This document shows positions 31,716-40,360 of a DNA stretch of 64,000 nt, in pieces. A model generated the notes under the pieces. The model was given only the letters and a program-made list of their open reading frames with translations, was not told where the DNA came from and made no database searches. Every line of letters starts with the position of its first letter. Within the stretch, counting starts at the first letter, position 1. The DNA comes from Ideonella margarita (GTDB lineage: Bacteria > Pseudomonadota > Gammaproteobacteria > Burkholderiales > Burkholderiaceae_C), in contig NZ_JBBUTI010000006.1 in assembly GCF_038066635.1 (NCBI RefSeq), forward strand, positions 1 through 64,000, in the 5' to 3' direction. The position numbers and the translations under genes were made by a program.

Positions 31716-32179
31716 CTGGGAATCCTCACATCGTGTTCACTGAACCGGCCTTGCGCGGCCTGGGTGTGGCAAGCCGCGCAGTTGCTGGCCTTGCCGATCG
31801 AGGCGCGCCGCCACACGGCGGGCGATATCTCATCGTGCTCGCGGACAAACCAGCGGGTGCGGGTGATGCGGTCGTCGGCGGGCTGATCATTGGCGCGCTG
31901 ACCGGTGGCGGCATGCGTTTGCAGCCAGCCGCAAATCTCACGCAGGGAGGCTGCATCGAGCGACGCATCGGTGCCGAAATGCCGTGGCAGGTTGCCCATC
32001 AGGCGCTGCCACGACGCGGCCGGCAAACCGCGCGCCGGGTAGGCCACATGGCAGGCGCTGCACTCTTGCTGGTACAGCGGCAACACCGGCACCCGGGCGC
32101 CGCCTTCATCGGCCTGCACGCGGGGTGCGCAGGCCAGCAGCAGGGCAGCGAAAAGCCCGGAGTAGACAGCGGCCCTCAT
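31712..32179 (-). CDS. Periplasmic diheme cytochrome c (DHC)
   Basis: A 155-residue exported cytochrome with a signal peptide (ending near RVQA) and two heme motifs: CSACH at about residue 40 and CAACH at about residue 133. The spacing matches the DHC family, the known electron donor partner of SHP in Rhodobacter. Overlaps the SHP gene and the cytochrome b gene by 4 bp each. Confidence 0.88.
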   Translation of the reverse strand: MRAAVYSGLFAALLLACAPRVQADEGGARVPVLPLYQQECSACHVAYPARGLPAASWQRLMGNLPRHFGTDASLDAASLREICGWLQTHAATGQRANDQPADDRITRTRWFVREHDEISPAVWRRASIGKASNCAACHTQAAQGRFSEHDVRIPR

Positions 32180-32628
32180 CGCAGGCTCACCAGGCAGGCC
32201 AGCACGTCGGCCTTTTCAGCAGCGGTGCAGGTGCGCCCGACTACGTCCTGGCAATTGCGGCGGAACCACTTGTCGGCCTTGCCCGCGTCCGTGAAGCGTT
32301 GCGGGTTGAAGGCCGGCGCCAGCGGGCCGATGACCTTGCCGGTGGCGGCATGTTTGCCGTCTTGCACCGGCTTGACGCCATGGCAGGACGCACACGCCCA
32401 TTCACGGCCGTGCCGGCTGGTGAAAAACGCCTCGCCCCGCACCGCGCTGGCCGGGGCACCCGCCTCGGCCGTGTAGGCCGCCAGCAGCTCAGCCGGCGAG
32501 GCCGCAACGGCCAGCGAGCCCGTCAGCGCCAGCAGCAAGGCAGCACAGAGGGCAGGCCAGCGTGGAAGCGCAGCGAGAAGCCATCCACGCGGTCGCGCGG
32601 TGGACAAGGCCAACAGGTCAGGGAACAT
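32176..32628 (-). CDS. shp: SHP-type monoheme cytochrome c (DUF1924)
   Basis: A 150-residue exported class I cytochrome c, the first gene of the operon. The heme motif is CASCHG at about residue 76. The C-terminus, KWFRRNCQDVVGRTC, matches SHP (sphaeroides heme protein), in which an Asn near this position is the labile sixth ligand and lets the heme bind oxygen or small ligands. The Asn in RNC is the best candidate. Two C-terminal Cys may form the SHP disulfide. The start is ATG 32628 with GGAG five bases upstream; upstream ATGs lack a ribosome site. SHP receives electrons from DHC in the known pathway. Confidence 0.88.
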   Translation of the reverse strand: MFPDLLALSTARPRGWLLAALPRWPALCAALLLALTGSLAVAASPAELLAAYTAEAGAPASAVRGEAFFTSRHGREWACASCHGVKPVQDGKHAATGKVIGPLAPAFNPQRFTDAGKADKWFRRNCQDVVGRTCTAAEKADVLACLVSLR

Positions 32629-32687
32629 GGCAACTCCGATCAAACGTGTTGCCATGGTGGGCCGGCGGCATGAAGCCCGCCTTAACG

Positions 32688-32723
32688 ACAACGGCCCGCA
32701 TCGGTGGCGATGCGGGCCGTTGT
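32688..32723 (-). terminator. 16-bp perfect hairpin after the aminotransferase gene
   Basis: Perfect 16-bp arms with a GTGG loop (32688-32703 and 32708-32723) lie 71 bp downstream of the aminotransferase stop codon and 59 bp upstream of shp. The following T-run is short, so it may be a terminator with weak U-tract or an insulator between the two minus-strand transcripts. Confidence 0.7.
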
Positions 32724-32793
32724 GAGGGCCGGGGCAGATACCGTTGTGGGTACCGCCGTTGCGACTAGTTCATGCAGCGAGACCGGCGCAGCA

Positions 32794-33990
32794 TCAGGCC
32801 AGCAGCACCGCCGCCATCGCGCTGGCGGTGCGCTCCACGTTGCCGCTGTTCAGGCCGGCCACGCACATGCGGCCCGAGCGCAGGATGTACACGCCGAACT
32901 CGTCACGCAGGCGGTCGACCTGCGCAGGCGTCAGGCCGGTGTAGCTGAACATGCCGCGCTGGGTCAGGAAGTAATCGAAGTTGCGGCCGGGCACCTTGGC
33001 GCTGACCACCGCATGCAGCTGCTCGCGCATCGCCTGGATGCGCACTCGCATCGCGTCGAGTTCGGTTTCCCACAGCGCGCGCAGCTCAGGCGTGCCCAGC
33101 AAGGTGGCCACCAGCTGGCCGCCGTGCATCGGCGGGTTCGAGTAGTTGCGGCGCACGGTGGCCTTCAACTGCCCCAGCACCAGCTGGGCTTCGACCGCAT
33201 TCGGGCACAGCACGCTGAGCGCGCCGCAACGCTCGCCGTACACGCTCATGCTCTTCGAGAACGAGTTGGCCAGGAAGCCCGCCAGGCCCGAGGCGCCCAG
33301 CGCGCGCACGGCGTAGGCGTCTTGCTCGATGCCATCACCGAAGCCCTGATAGGCCAGGTCCAGGAAGGGCAGCAATTCGCGCTCACGCAGCACCGGGATC
33401 AGCGCGTCCCACTGGGCCGCGGTCAGGTCGACGCCGGTGGGGTTGTGGCAGCAGGCGTGCAGCAGCACCACGCTGCGTGCGGGCAGCGTGCGCAGCTTCT
33501 CGAGCATCGCGTCAAAGCGCAGGCCACCCGTGGTCTCGTCGTAGTACGGGTAGGTGTTCACCGTCAGGCCTGCGCCTTCGAACACGGCCTTGTGGTTGTC
33601 CCAGGTGGGGTCGCTCACCCAGATGGCGCTGTCGGGGAACCAGCGCTTGATGAAGTCGGCACCAACCTTCAGGCCGCCGCTGGAGCCCACCGACTGGATC
33701 GTGGCCACGCGGCCTTCGGCCAGTGCCGGTGCATCGGCGCCGAACAGCAGCTTCTGCACCTCGGTGCGGAATGCCGCCAGGCCTTCCATCGGCAGGTAGG
33801 GCTTGGGGCCCGTCTGCTGGGCGATGCGGGCCTCGGCCTGACGCACGGCGTCCATCACCGGAATGCGCCCGGCATCGTCGAAGTAGATGCCGATCGACAG
33901 GTTGATCTTGTCGCTGCGCGGATCCTTCTGGAAGTTCTCGTTCAACGTGAGGATGGGGTCGCCAGCATAGGCGTCGATGTGCGCGAACAT
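32794..33990 (-). CDS. tyrB: Aromatic/aspartate aminotransferase (class I-alpha)
   Basis: A 398-residue PLP enzyme that exchanges amino groups between aspartate or aromatic amino acids and 2-oxoglutarate. Motifs include INLSIGIYFDDAGR near the start, HACCHNPTGVDLT, FLDLAYQGFGDG and the PLP-lysine region ANSFSKSMSVYGERCG. Length and motifs fit TyrB/AspC; sequence alone does not separate aromatic from aspartate preference, so the symbol is provisional. Start ATG 33990 follows GGAGG; the upstream frame is not family-like. Single gene with a strong hairpin downstream. Confidence 0.9.
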   Translation of the reverse strand: MFAHIDAYAGDPILTLNENFQKDPRSDKINLSIGIYFDDAGRIPVMDAVRQAEARIAQQTGPKPYLPMEGLAAFRTEVQKLLFGADAPALAEGRVATIQSVGSSGGLKVGADFIKRWFPDSAIWVSDPTWDNHKAVFEGAGLTVNTYPYYDETTGGLRFDAMLEKLRTLPARSVVLLHACCHNPTGVDLTAAQWDALIPVLRERELLPFLDLAYQGFGDGIEQDAYAVRALGASGLAGFLANSFSKSMSVYGERCGALSVLCPNAVEAQLVLGQLKATVRRNYSNPPMHGGQLVATLLGTPELRALWETELDAMRVRIQAMREQLHAVVSAKVPGRNFDYFLTQRGMFSYTGLTPAQVDRLRDEFGVYILRSGRMCVAGLNSGNVERTASAMAAVLLA

Positions 33991-34046
33991 GGGTGCAGTG
34001 CCTCCGGTGGGGAAGCGGCCATTATCGACCGCCTGCAACCCACCTT

Positions 34047-35312
34047 TCAGAGCAGCAGGAACGCCGCCGCCGCCACGGCGGTGGGCGCCAGCGCCCCGAG
34101 CAGCAAGGCACCGGCACCGATGGACTCATCGGCAAAGCCGCGCCTCAGCAGCGACACACCAGCCGGGTTCGGCGCATTGGCGATCACCGTGAGGCCACCA
34201 CCAGCCACCGCACCGGCCACCAGCATGTACTGCGTGGGCGCCGAGATGCCCTGGATGAGCGAGCCGAGGTAGGTGAGCGCCGCGTTGTCGGTGATGGCCG
34301 TCAGGCCGAGGGCACCGAAGAACATCGCCGTCGGGCTGAGAGCCGACACGATCGGCTGCAGCCACCACTGCTGCAGGCCGCCCAGCACCACCAGGCCCGC
34401 CAGGAAAAAGCCCACGAGGAACGCTTCCTTCAGGATCAATGGGGTCTGGTGACGGGCATAGGCCTGGGTGAAGCCGAGGAAGAACATGAAGATGCCGATG
34501 AAGATCACCGGGTGGTGCGCAAACACCACCGCCGCGGCCAGGAAGGCCAGGTGCACCAGTTGCACCGTCAGCGGCGCCGAGGGCGGCTGATCCGCCGCTC
34601 CGGCGTCACCGCCCTGGCCCACCTCACCTCGCAGCAGCCAGGTCAGCACGCTGGCATTGATGAGCACGGCCAGCACGGCCTTCCAGCCGAACTGGGCGGC
34701 CATGAAGGCGGTGTCCCATTGCCAGGCAGCCGCCACCATCAGCACCGGCGGTGCGGCATAAGCCGTGAGCGTGCCACCGATCGAGATGTTCACGAACAGC
34801 ACGCCCAGCGCGGCGTACTTGCGCCACTCGGTGACACCAGCGCGAAACACCAGCGGGCGCAGCATCAGCGCGGCCAGCGTCATCGCGGCGGGTTCGGTGA
34901 CGAGCGAGCCCAGCACCGGCACGGCCGCCAGCGCCAGCCAGACGCGCGCCAGCGCATCGGGCAGCGGCAGCAGGCGGGCCAGCGCCGCCACGGCCGATGA
35001 CACCGCCGCCAGCACCGGGCCCGACGCCGCGATCACCATCACCACGAAGACGAACAGCGGCTCGGTGTACTGGCGCGACTCCATGTAGCTCACCGCCTGG
35101 TGGCTGCCCGCCATGCCGGCGGTGATCAGCATCAACACCGCGGCCCAGAAACCGAACACCACTTCCACCTCACCCAGCAGGTGGAACAGACCTTCATGGC
35201 GCGGGTGGCGATGCGCCAGCGCCTCGAAGTACTTGGCGGTGAAGGTGTGGATCAGCGCCAGCGCGAAGACGATGGCGGCGGCCCACTCAAGAGGCGTGGC
35301 GGTGTGCTGCAT
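34047..35312 (-). CDS. Putative Na+/H+ antiporter
   Basis: A 421-residue inner-membrane protein with about eleven membrane segments. Recognisable segments are GSLVTEPAAMTLAALMLRPLVF, NISIGGTLTAYAAPPVLMVA and the late AITDNAALTYLGSLIQGIS and VIANAPNPAGVSLL, which resemble the putative Na+/H+ antiporter family and the wider ion-transporter superfamily (two inverted halves with TEPAA and TDNAA). The ion specificity is inferred from the family. It lies alone between the aminotransferase and glutathione peroxidase genes. Confidence 0.75.
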   Translation of the reverse strand: MQHTATPLEWAAAIVFALALIHTFTAKYFEALAHRHPRHEGLFHLLGEVEVVFGFWAAVLMLITAGMAGSHQAVSYMESRQYTEPLFVFVVMVIAASGPVLAAVSSAVAALARLLPLPDALARVWLALAAVPVLGSLVTEPAAMTLAALMLRPLVFRAGVTEWRKYAALGVLFVNISIGGTLTAYAAPPVLMVAAAWQWDTAFMAAQFGWKAVLAVLINASVLTWLLRGEVGQGGDAGAADQPPSAPLTVQLVHLAFLAAAVVFAHHPVIFIGIFMFFLGFTQAYARHQTPLILKEAFLVGFFLAGLVVLGGLQQWWLQPIVSALSPTAMFFGALGLTAITDNAALTYLGSLIQGISAPTQYMLVAGAVAGGGLTVIANAPNPAGVSLLRRGFADESIGAGALLLGALAPTAVAAAAFLLL

Positions 35313-35372
35313 GAAGATGGATTTCAGGTCGGCGAGGTCTCAGGCCGGGGTCAAGCCGAACAGAGGCGAAGC

Positions 35373-35858
35373 TCAGGCGGCCAGTGCGGCCTCGATGTCG
35401 GCGCGGATCTTCTCCGGCGAATCCTGGGGCGCATAACGCTTGAGCACGCGGCCGTCCTTGCCGACCAGGAACTTGGTGAAGTTCCACTTGATGCCTTCGC
35501 TGCCCAGCAGGCCGGGCTTCTCGCTCTTCAGCCACTGATACAGCGGGTGCGCGCCTTTGCCGTTGACTTCGATCTTGGCCATCATCGGGAAGTTGACGCC
35601 GAAGTTCAGCTCGCAGAACGAGGAGATCTCGTCGTTGCTGCCGGGGTCCTGGCTGCCGAACTCGTTGCTGGGAAAGCCCAGCACCGTCAGGCCCTGGGTC
35701 TGGTAGCTGTCCCACAGCGCCTGCAGGCCCTTGAACTGCGGCGTGAACCCGCACTGGCTGGCAGTGTTGACGATCAACAGGACGCGGCCCTGGAAGTCCT
35801 TCAGCGGCACGTTCTGGCCGGTGATCGACTGGGCTTCAAAATCGTAGATGCTGGACAT
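35373..35858 (-). CDS. Glutathione peroxidase family protein (Cys type)
   Basis: A 161-residue thioredoxin-fold peroxidase that reduces hydroperoxides, in bacteria often with thioredoxin rather than glutathione. The peroxidatic Cys is in NTASQCGFTPQ; FPSNEFGSQDPGS and KWNFTKFLV give the Gln and Trp of the active site, with Glu where many enzymes have Gln in FPxNQF. Start ATG 35858; upstream frame is not family-like. No signal peptide, so it is cytoplasmic. Confidence 0.9.
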   Translation of the reverse strand: MSSIYDFEAQSITGQNVPLKDFQGRVLLIVNTASQCGFTPQFKGLQALWDSYQTQGLTVLGFPSNEFGSQDPGSNDEISSFCELNFGVNFPMMAKIEVNGKGAHPLYQWLKSEKPGLLGSEGIKWNFTKFLVGKDGRVLKRYAPQDSPEKIRADIEAALAA

Positions 35859-35929
35859 GGCGATGCGCGGGCGAGCGCCCCGGTGGGTTGCAACAGCTTG
35901 GATGGTAGCCCGGCGCCCGGAGGCGCGTA

Positions 35930-35989
35930 TCAAGGCCGCAGAACGTCCATCAAGGCCACAAAGCAACCGTCAAGGCCGCAGGGCAGCCA
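35930..35989. repeat. 20-bp tandem repeat, three copies
   Basis: Three 20-bp units begin TCAAGGCC (35930, 35950, 35970). The third overlaps the stop codon and last codons of the EamA gene. On the minus strand each unit holds a GGCCTTGA, so each contains a possible TGA stop. It probably arose by slippage. Confidence 0.65.
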
Positions 35990-36833
35990 GCGCCGCCGCG
36001 CCCACGATCAGCGCGCCGCCTATGGCCAGCTGCGGCGTCAGCACGCCAGCGCCCAGCAGCAGCGCCGAGCCGGCGGCCCACAGCACCTCGGTGAGCATGA
36101 TCACGGCCGTGACGTTGGCCGGCAGCCGCGACACGCCATATTGCAGCGCCAGGTTGCTGACGAGGAAGAAGCCGCCCATGGCCACGGCGCCCAGCAACCA
36201 GCCCGGCGCCACCGCCGGGGGCGGCGGCACGTCGAGCACCTGCGTCAGGGCCAGCGACACCAGGCAGCCGCCCAGGAACATGGCCAGGCCGCGCCCGCCG
36301 TCGCCCCGGTGCGATTCGCGCTTGAGCATCACGTTGTTCAGCGCAAAGCTGAAGCCGCCGATCAGGCCCAGCAGGTCCATCGGGTTGAACGCGCCCAGGC
36401 CCTGGCCCTCGGCCGGCCACAGCACCACGGCGGCCCCGCCCAGCGCCAGCGTCAGCCGCATCACGGCCGCGCCGGTGATGGGCTCCTTCAGCAGCCAGCG
36501 CGCCAGCAGCACGGCCCACAGCGGCATCAGATAAAACAGCAGCACCACGCGCACCACATCGCCGGCGGTCACGCCCCAGTTGAAGCTGGCATTGGTGGTA
36601 CCGGCGGCCAGCAAGATCCACCACAACGGTGGCTGGGTCAGCAGCTCACGCCAGGCGGCAGGCTTGCGCAGGGTGATGGCCGCAACAGAGATGGCAAAGA
36701 TGATGGCCGTGGCCCAGAGCGGGTGCAGGCCGGCAGCGTTCAGCTGGCGCATCGGCCACCACGACAGGCCCCAGACCATGGCATTGGTCAACAGGCCAGC
36801 CACCGCGGGCAGCGGTGAGGTTCGCAAGGTCAT
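35970..36833 (-). CDS. EamA-family DMT transporter
   Basis: A 287-residue inner-membrane protein with about ten membrane segments and two EamA repeats. First repeat: NAMVWGLSWWPMRQLNAAGLHP; second: SNLALQYGVSRLPANVTAVIMLTEVLWA, the typical GVSRLPA-V-A-I-L-TE pattern of DMT exporters. Substrate unknown. It is 12 bp downstream of the DedA gene and probably cotranscribed with it. Its 3' end lies in a 20-bp tandem repeat. Confidence 0.85.
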   Translation of the reverse strand: MTLRTSPLPAVAGLLTNAMVWGLSWWPMRQLNAAGLHPLWATAIIFAISVAAITLRKPAAWRELLTQPPLWWILLAAGTTNASFNWGVTAGDVVRVVLLFYLMPLWAVLLARWLLKEPITGAAVMRLTLALGGAAVVLWPAEGQGLGAFNPMDLLGLIGGFSFALNNVMLKRESHRGDGGRGLAMFLGGCLVSLALTQVLDVPPPPAVAPGWLLGAVAMGGFFLVSNLALQYGVSRLPANVTAVIMLTEVLWAAGSALLLGAGVLTPQLAIGGALIVGAAALAALRP

Positions 36834-36845
36834 GAAGCGGCAGGC

Positions 36846-37463
36846 TCAGTCGGCGCGCGGGCCGCAGTTGCGGCGGCGCCACCACAGCACCCCGCCAACC
36901 ACCAGGCCAATGCCGAGCAGGCCGAAGATGCCGTACTGGAAGCTGTGCACCATGCGCCACATCCAGTCCCAGTTGCGGGCGCCGAAGTAGCCGAGGTAAA
37001 CCCAGATGGGCACGCTGATCAGGGCGGCCACGCCGTCCATCAGGAACCAGGTACCGACGCTGACGCGGCGGCTCATGCCAGCAGTGAAGAACACCGGGGT
37101 GCGCAGACCGGGCAGGAAGCGGGCGACGAACATCACCCAGCGGCCGTATTTTTCAAAGGCGCCCTGGGCGCTGGCATAACGCTCGGGCGTGAGCACCTTG
37201 CGGAAGATGCGCCAGCGCATCACCTTTTCGCCCTGGAAGCGGCCGATGGCAAACACCATGCCGTCGCCGATCAGCACGCCGGCCATGCCGACGGCGAACA
37301 TCGTGTGCGGGTCGGCATAGCCCAGGCCGGCGATCACGCCGCCGGTCACGAGGGTGACGTCTTCGGGCACGGGAATGCCGAAGCCGCAGATCAGCAACAT
37401 GGTGAAAACCGCCAGGTAGCCGTACTCGGTGAAGATGGGAAGCAGTGCGTTGAAGACGTCCAT
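36846..37463 (-). CDS. DedA-family membrane protein
   Basis: A 205-residue inner-membrane protein of the DedA/VTT family, linked to undecaprenyl-phosphate and lipid transport and to membrane homeostasis. Motifs: GFGIPVPEDVTLVTGG (re-entrant loop), GDGMVFAIGR and the conserved FVARFLPGLRTPVFFTAGMS, followed by GYFGARNW. Start ATG 37463; the longer upstream frame is not family-like. First of a probable two-gene operon with the EamA gene, divergent from alr across 186 bp. Confidence 0.9.
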   Translation of the reverse strand: MDVFNALLPIFTEYGYLAVFTMLLICGFGIPVPEDVTLVTGGVIAGLGYADPHTMFAVGMAGVLIGDGMVFAIGRFQGEKVMRWRIFRKVLTPERYASAQGAFEKYGRWVMFVARFLPGLRTPVFFTAGMSRRVSVGTWFLMDGVAALISVPIWVYLGYFGARNWDWMWRMVHSFQYGIFGLLGIGLVVGGVLWWRRRNCGPRAD

Positions 37464-37649
37464 GTCGGCGATTTCCGCGGTGCCGGCCTCCCCACCCCGA
37501 GGTCTCGGGATGGACGGCCAGCCTGTCGGCGGCCCGCATTTATAGCAGCAACGCCAGCCACCGCCTGACAAGGCCATGCAGGACCGAAGAATTCTCGGTG
37601 GGGCCTCTGGCACACTGACCAGCCCCCCGGCCCCCGCATTTGCTGAACC

Positions 37650-38756
37650 ATGCCCCGCCCGATCGAAGCCCTGATCCATGTCGACGCCCTGGCCCACAAC
37701 CTCGAACGCGCCCGGGCCTGTGCCCCCGACGCCCGGGTCTGGGCGGTGGTGAAAGCCAACGCCTACGGCCACGGCATCGAGCGGGCGTTCGAGGGTTTGC
37801 GGGGCGCCGACGGCTTCGCGCTGCTGGATTTCGCCGAGGCCCAGCGCCTGCGGGCCCTCGACTGGCGCGGCCCGATCCTGATGCTGGAAGGCGCGTTCGA
37901 GCCCCGCGATCTGGAACTCTGCTCACGGCTGGGCCTGTGGCACGCGGTGCACAACGAAGCCCAGATCGACTGGCTGGCCGCGCACAAGACCCACACGCCG
38001 CACCGCGTTTTCCTCAAAATGAACAGCGGCATGAACCGCCTGGGCTTCACGCCGCGCGCCTTCCGGGCGGCCTGGACGCGCCTGAACGCGCTGCCGCAGG
38101 TGGATGAAATTTCGCTGGTCACGCACTTTTCCGATGCCGATGGCGACCGCTTCGGCCAGAACGGCATCGCCCACCAGGTGGCCGCCTGGACGGCTGCCAC
38201 GCATGATCTGCCAGGTGAGCGCTCACTCGCCAACAGTGCCGCCACCTTGCGACATGCCGCCGATGCCGGCGTGCGTGCCGACTGGGTGCGCGCCGGCATC
38301 ATGAGCTACGGCGGGGTGCCTGATTTCCCTGAACACGACGCCGCACACTGGCAACTGCGCCCGGGCATGACGCTGCGCTCGAAGATCATCGCCACCCAGC
38401 AGGTGCCGGCCGGCGAGAGCGTGGGTTATGGCTCCAGCTTCGTGGCGGATGCCCCGCTGCGCATCGGCGTGGTGGCCTGCGGTTATGCCGACGGCTACCC
38501 GCGCCACTGCCCCACCGGCACACCGGTGCTGGTGGACGGCGTGCGCACCCGCACCATCGGCCGGGTGTCGATGGACATGCTGGCCGTTGACCTGACCCCC
38601 GTGCCCGCCGCCCAGCTGGGCAGCGAAGTGACGCTGTGGGGCCAGGGGCCGGGCGGCAGCCTGCTGGGCATCGACGAGATCGCCCGGGCGGCCGGTACCA
38701 TCGGCTATGAACTGATGTGCGCCCTGGCGCCCCGGGTGCCCGTCACCGTGGCCTGA
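37650..38756 (+). CDS. alr: Alanine racemase Alr
   Basis: A 368-residue PLP enzyme that makes D-alanine for peptidoglycan. PLP-binding Lys35 lies in VVKANAYGHG. The second catalytic residue, Tyr, is in SVGYGSSFVA. Other motifs are KMNSGMNRLGF, RAGIMSYGG and GRVSMDMLAVDLT. Its length is normal. Upstream gap of 186 bp to the divergent DedA gene. Confidence 0.95.
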   Translation: MPRPIEALIHVDALAHNLERARACAPDARVWAVVKANAYGHGIERAFEGLRGADGFALLDFAEAQRLRALDWRGPILMLEGAFEPRDLELCSRLGLWHAVHNEAQIDWLAAHKTHTPHRVFLKMNSGMNRLGFTPRAFRAAWTRLNALPQVDEISLVTHFSDADGDRFGQNGIAHQVAAWTAATHDLPGERSLANSAATLRHAADAGVRADWVRAGIMSYGGVPDFPEHDAAHWQLRPGMTLRSKIIATQQVPAGESVGYGSSFVADAPLRIGVVACGYADGYPRHCPTGTPVLVDGVRTRTIGRVSMDMLAVDLTPVPAAQLGSEVTLWGQGPGGSLLGIDEIARAAGTIGYELMCALAPRVPVTVA

Positions 38757-38816
38757 GGCCCCGGGCCCCGACCTTGCTTGCCCTCGGGGCACCCACCCAC
38801 TTTCTGAACACCCCCG

Positions 38817-39359
38817 ATGGATCTTCCTTCCCACCAGCTGTCGATGACCGTGCTGATGACGCCCGACATGGCGAACTTCAGCGGCAATGTCCACGGCGGC
38901 ACCATCCTCAAGTTCCTCGACCAGGTGGCTTACGCCTGCGCCAGCCGCTACGCCGGCCGCTATGTGGTGACCTTGAGCGTGGACCAGGTCATGTTCCGCC
39001 AGCCCATCCACGTGGGTGAGCTGGTCACCTTCCTCGCGGCGGTGAACCACACGGGCACCTCGTCGATGGAGATCGGCATCAAGGTGGTGGCCGAGAACAT
39101 CCGCACCCAGGTGGTTCGGCACGCCAACAGCTGCTTCTTCACGATGGTGGCGGTGGACGACGGCGGCAAGCCGGTGCCCGTGCCGGCCCTGCGTCCGTTT
39201 TCACCGGACGAGAAGCGACGCTGGGACAACGCCCGCATCCGCCGCCAGCTGCGCACCGAGATGGAGCAGCGCCAGCGCGAGATGCGCGCCGGTGGCCAGG
39301 TCGGCAATTCGTCCACGTCGCCCGCTTCGCCGCCCGACGCCCCGACGGCTGCGGCCTGA
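38817..39359 (+). CDS. Acyl-CoA thioesterase (YciA/BACH-like hotdog)
   Basis: A 180-residue hotdog thioesterase. The signature is MANFSGNVHGGTILKFLDQVAYACASRYAG, with the catalytic Asn and Asp of the YciA-like group, then VDQVMFRQPIHVGELVTF. The last 45 residues (from about 135) are a Arg/Glu-rich helix and a Ser/Pro tail not needed for the fold. 60 bp after alr and 29 bp before arfB, so the three may share a message. Confidence 0.9.
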   Translation: MDLPSHQLSMTVLMTPDMANFSGNVHGGTILKFLDQVAYACASRYAGRYVVTLSVDQVMFRQPIHVGELVTFLAAVNHTGTSSMEIGIKVVAENIRTQVVRHANSCFFTMVAVDDGGKPVPVPALRPFSPDEKRRWDNARIRRQLRTEMEQRQREMRAGGQVGNSSTSPASPPDAPTAAA

Positions 39360-39388
39360 GCGCTGCGGCGCCATCGGGCAGACAGCGC

Positions 39389-39793
39389 ATGGCCTCGGTG
39401 CCCAACGTCCGCGCGGACGAGGTGGAGTTCAGTGCCATCCGCGCGCAGGGGGCTGGCGGCCAGAACGTCAACAAAGTGTCGAACGCCGTGCACCTGCGTT
39501 TCGACATCCGCGCGTCCTCGCTGCCCGAGCCGGTGAAAGAGCGCCTGCTGGCCCTGGCCGATCAGCGCATCACCGCCGAAGGCGTGGTGGTCATCAAGGC
39601 GCAGGAGCACCGGAGCCTGCCCATGAACCAGGCCGATGCGCTCGCCCGCCTGCAGGCCATGGTGGCGCAGGCCGCCCATGTGCCCAAGGCCCGGCGGGCC
39701 ACCAAACCGACGCGCGGCTCACAGCGGCGACGGCTGGATGGCAAATCACGGCGGTCGGACATCAAGGCGGGCCGCGGCAAGCCGGTGGACTGA
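39389..39793 (+). CDS. arfB: Alternative ribosome-rescue factor ArfB (YaeJ)
   Basis: A 134-residue peptidyl-tRNA hydrolase that frees stalled ribosomes lacking a stop codon. It has the RF-1 GGQ domain with AQGAGGQNVNKVSNAVHLRF, and no codon-recognition domain. The basic C-terminal tail (KARRATKPTRGSQRRRLDGKSRRSDIKAGRG) is the part that enters the empty mRNA channel in ArfB. Start ATG 39389. Confidence 0.93.
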   Translation: MASVPNVRADEVEFSAIRAQGAGGQNVNKVSNAVHLRFDIRASSLPEPVKERLLALADQRITAEGVVVIKAQEHRSLPMNQADALARLQAMVAQAAHVPKARRATKPTRGSQRRRLDGKSRRSDIKAGRGKPVD

Positions 39794-39855
39794 CGCACCC
39801 GGGTATCGAGCACAGCGCGCCACCCTGCCGCCGCCCCGGCTATGGCCGCGATAAA

Positions 39856-39881
39856 GCTATTGCATTGGATGATTCAATAGC
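39856..39881. promoter_or_regulatory. Orphan operator-like dyad with no adjacent regulator
   Basis: GCTATTG (39856-39862) and CAATAGC (39875-39881) form a perfect inverted repeat around a 12-bp AT-rich centre that itself contains ATTG and TTCAAT. It lies in the 273-bp gap between arfB and the small membrane gene at 40067. The layout is like a LysR-type operator, but no regulator lies nearby. I see nothing else coding in the gap. Confidence 0.5.
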
Positions 39882-40066
39882 GAATCCCTAAACTCTCGCC
39901 ATGCCCGGTACCCCGGTCAACAGAGCGCTCCGGCGGCCACACACCCCGTGATTGGCTGGCGCGCTTCAGCATCGCTGCGGATTGGCCGAAAAACCGGTCA
40001 GGCGCGGCGGGCAACCCCGGCACCTTGCGCGCCCCGAGCCGCCCCACCGCCTTGCAGGAGAGTTCC

Positions 40067-40240
40067 ATGCCCCGCATCCCCCGCCCCGTCGACCGCGGCA
40101 CTGCCGCCATCACTGCCGCCACCACCGCCTCAGCCCCCACGCTGCGCCTGCGCTGGCAACAGCAGATCGGCTTCGGTCTGGTTGCGGCAGGTGCGCTGCT
40201 GTGGCTGGGACAGTGGAGCCACCACCTGGCGGCGAGCTGA
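40067..40240 (+). CDS. Small single-span membrane protein upstream of dps
   Basis: A 57-residue protein beginning MPRIPRPVDRGTAAITAATTA with one hydrophobic segment at about residues 35-50 (FGLVAAGALLWLGQW). CAGGAG lies six bases before the ATG, a good ribosome site. Unknown family; expected in the inner membrane. It is 120 bp upstream of dps. Confidence 0.6.
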   Translation: MPRIPRPVDRGTAAITAATTASAPTLRLRWQQQIGFGLVAAGALLWLGQWSHHLAAS

Positions 40241-40360
40241 AGCCCCCACGCCGCGCACAGACGCGGCCCGATCCGTCACAACAAAATACGTCGGGCGTTC
40301 TACAGTCGGAGCATCTGTTTCAAGATGCCCGAAACGAACCCTGACACCAAGGAGCGAACC

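Noticed and set aside
39874..40140. Minus-strand open frame (88 codons) in the arfB-dps gap.
   Set aside because: No ribosome site, no motif, composition unlike neighbours, and it overlaps a plausible small plus-strand gene.
40312..40327. CATCT/AGATG dyad before dps as an OxyR site.
   Set aside because: OxyR sites need four ATAG-type tetramers at seven-base spacing; this dyad does not have them.
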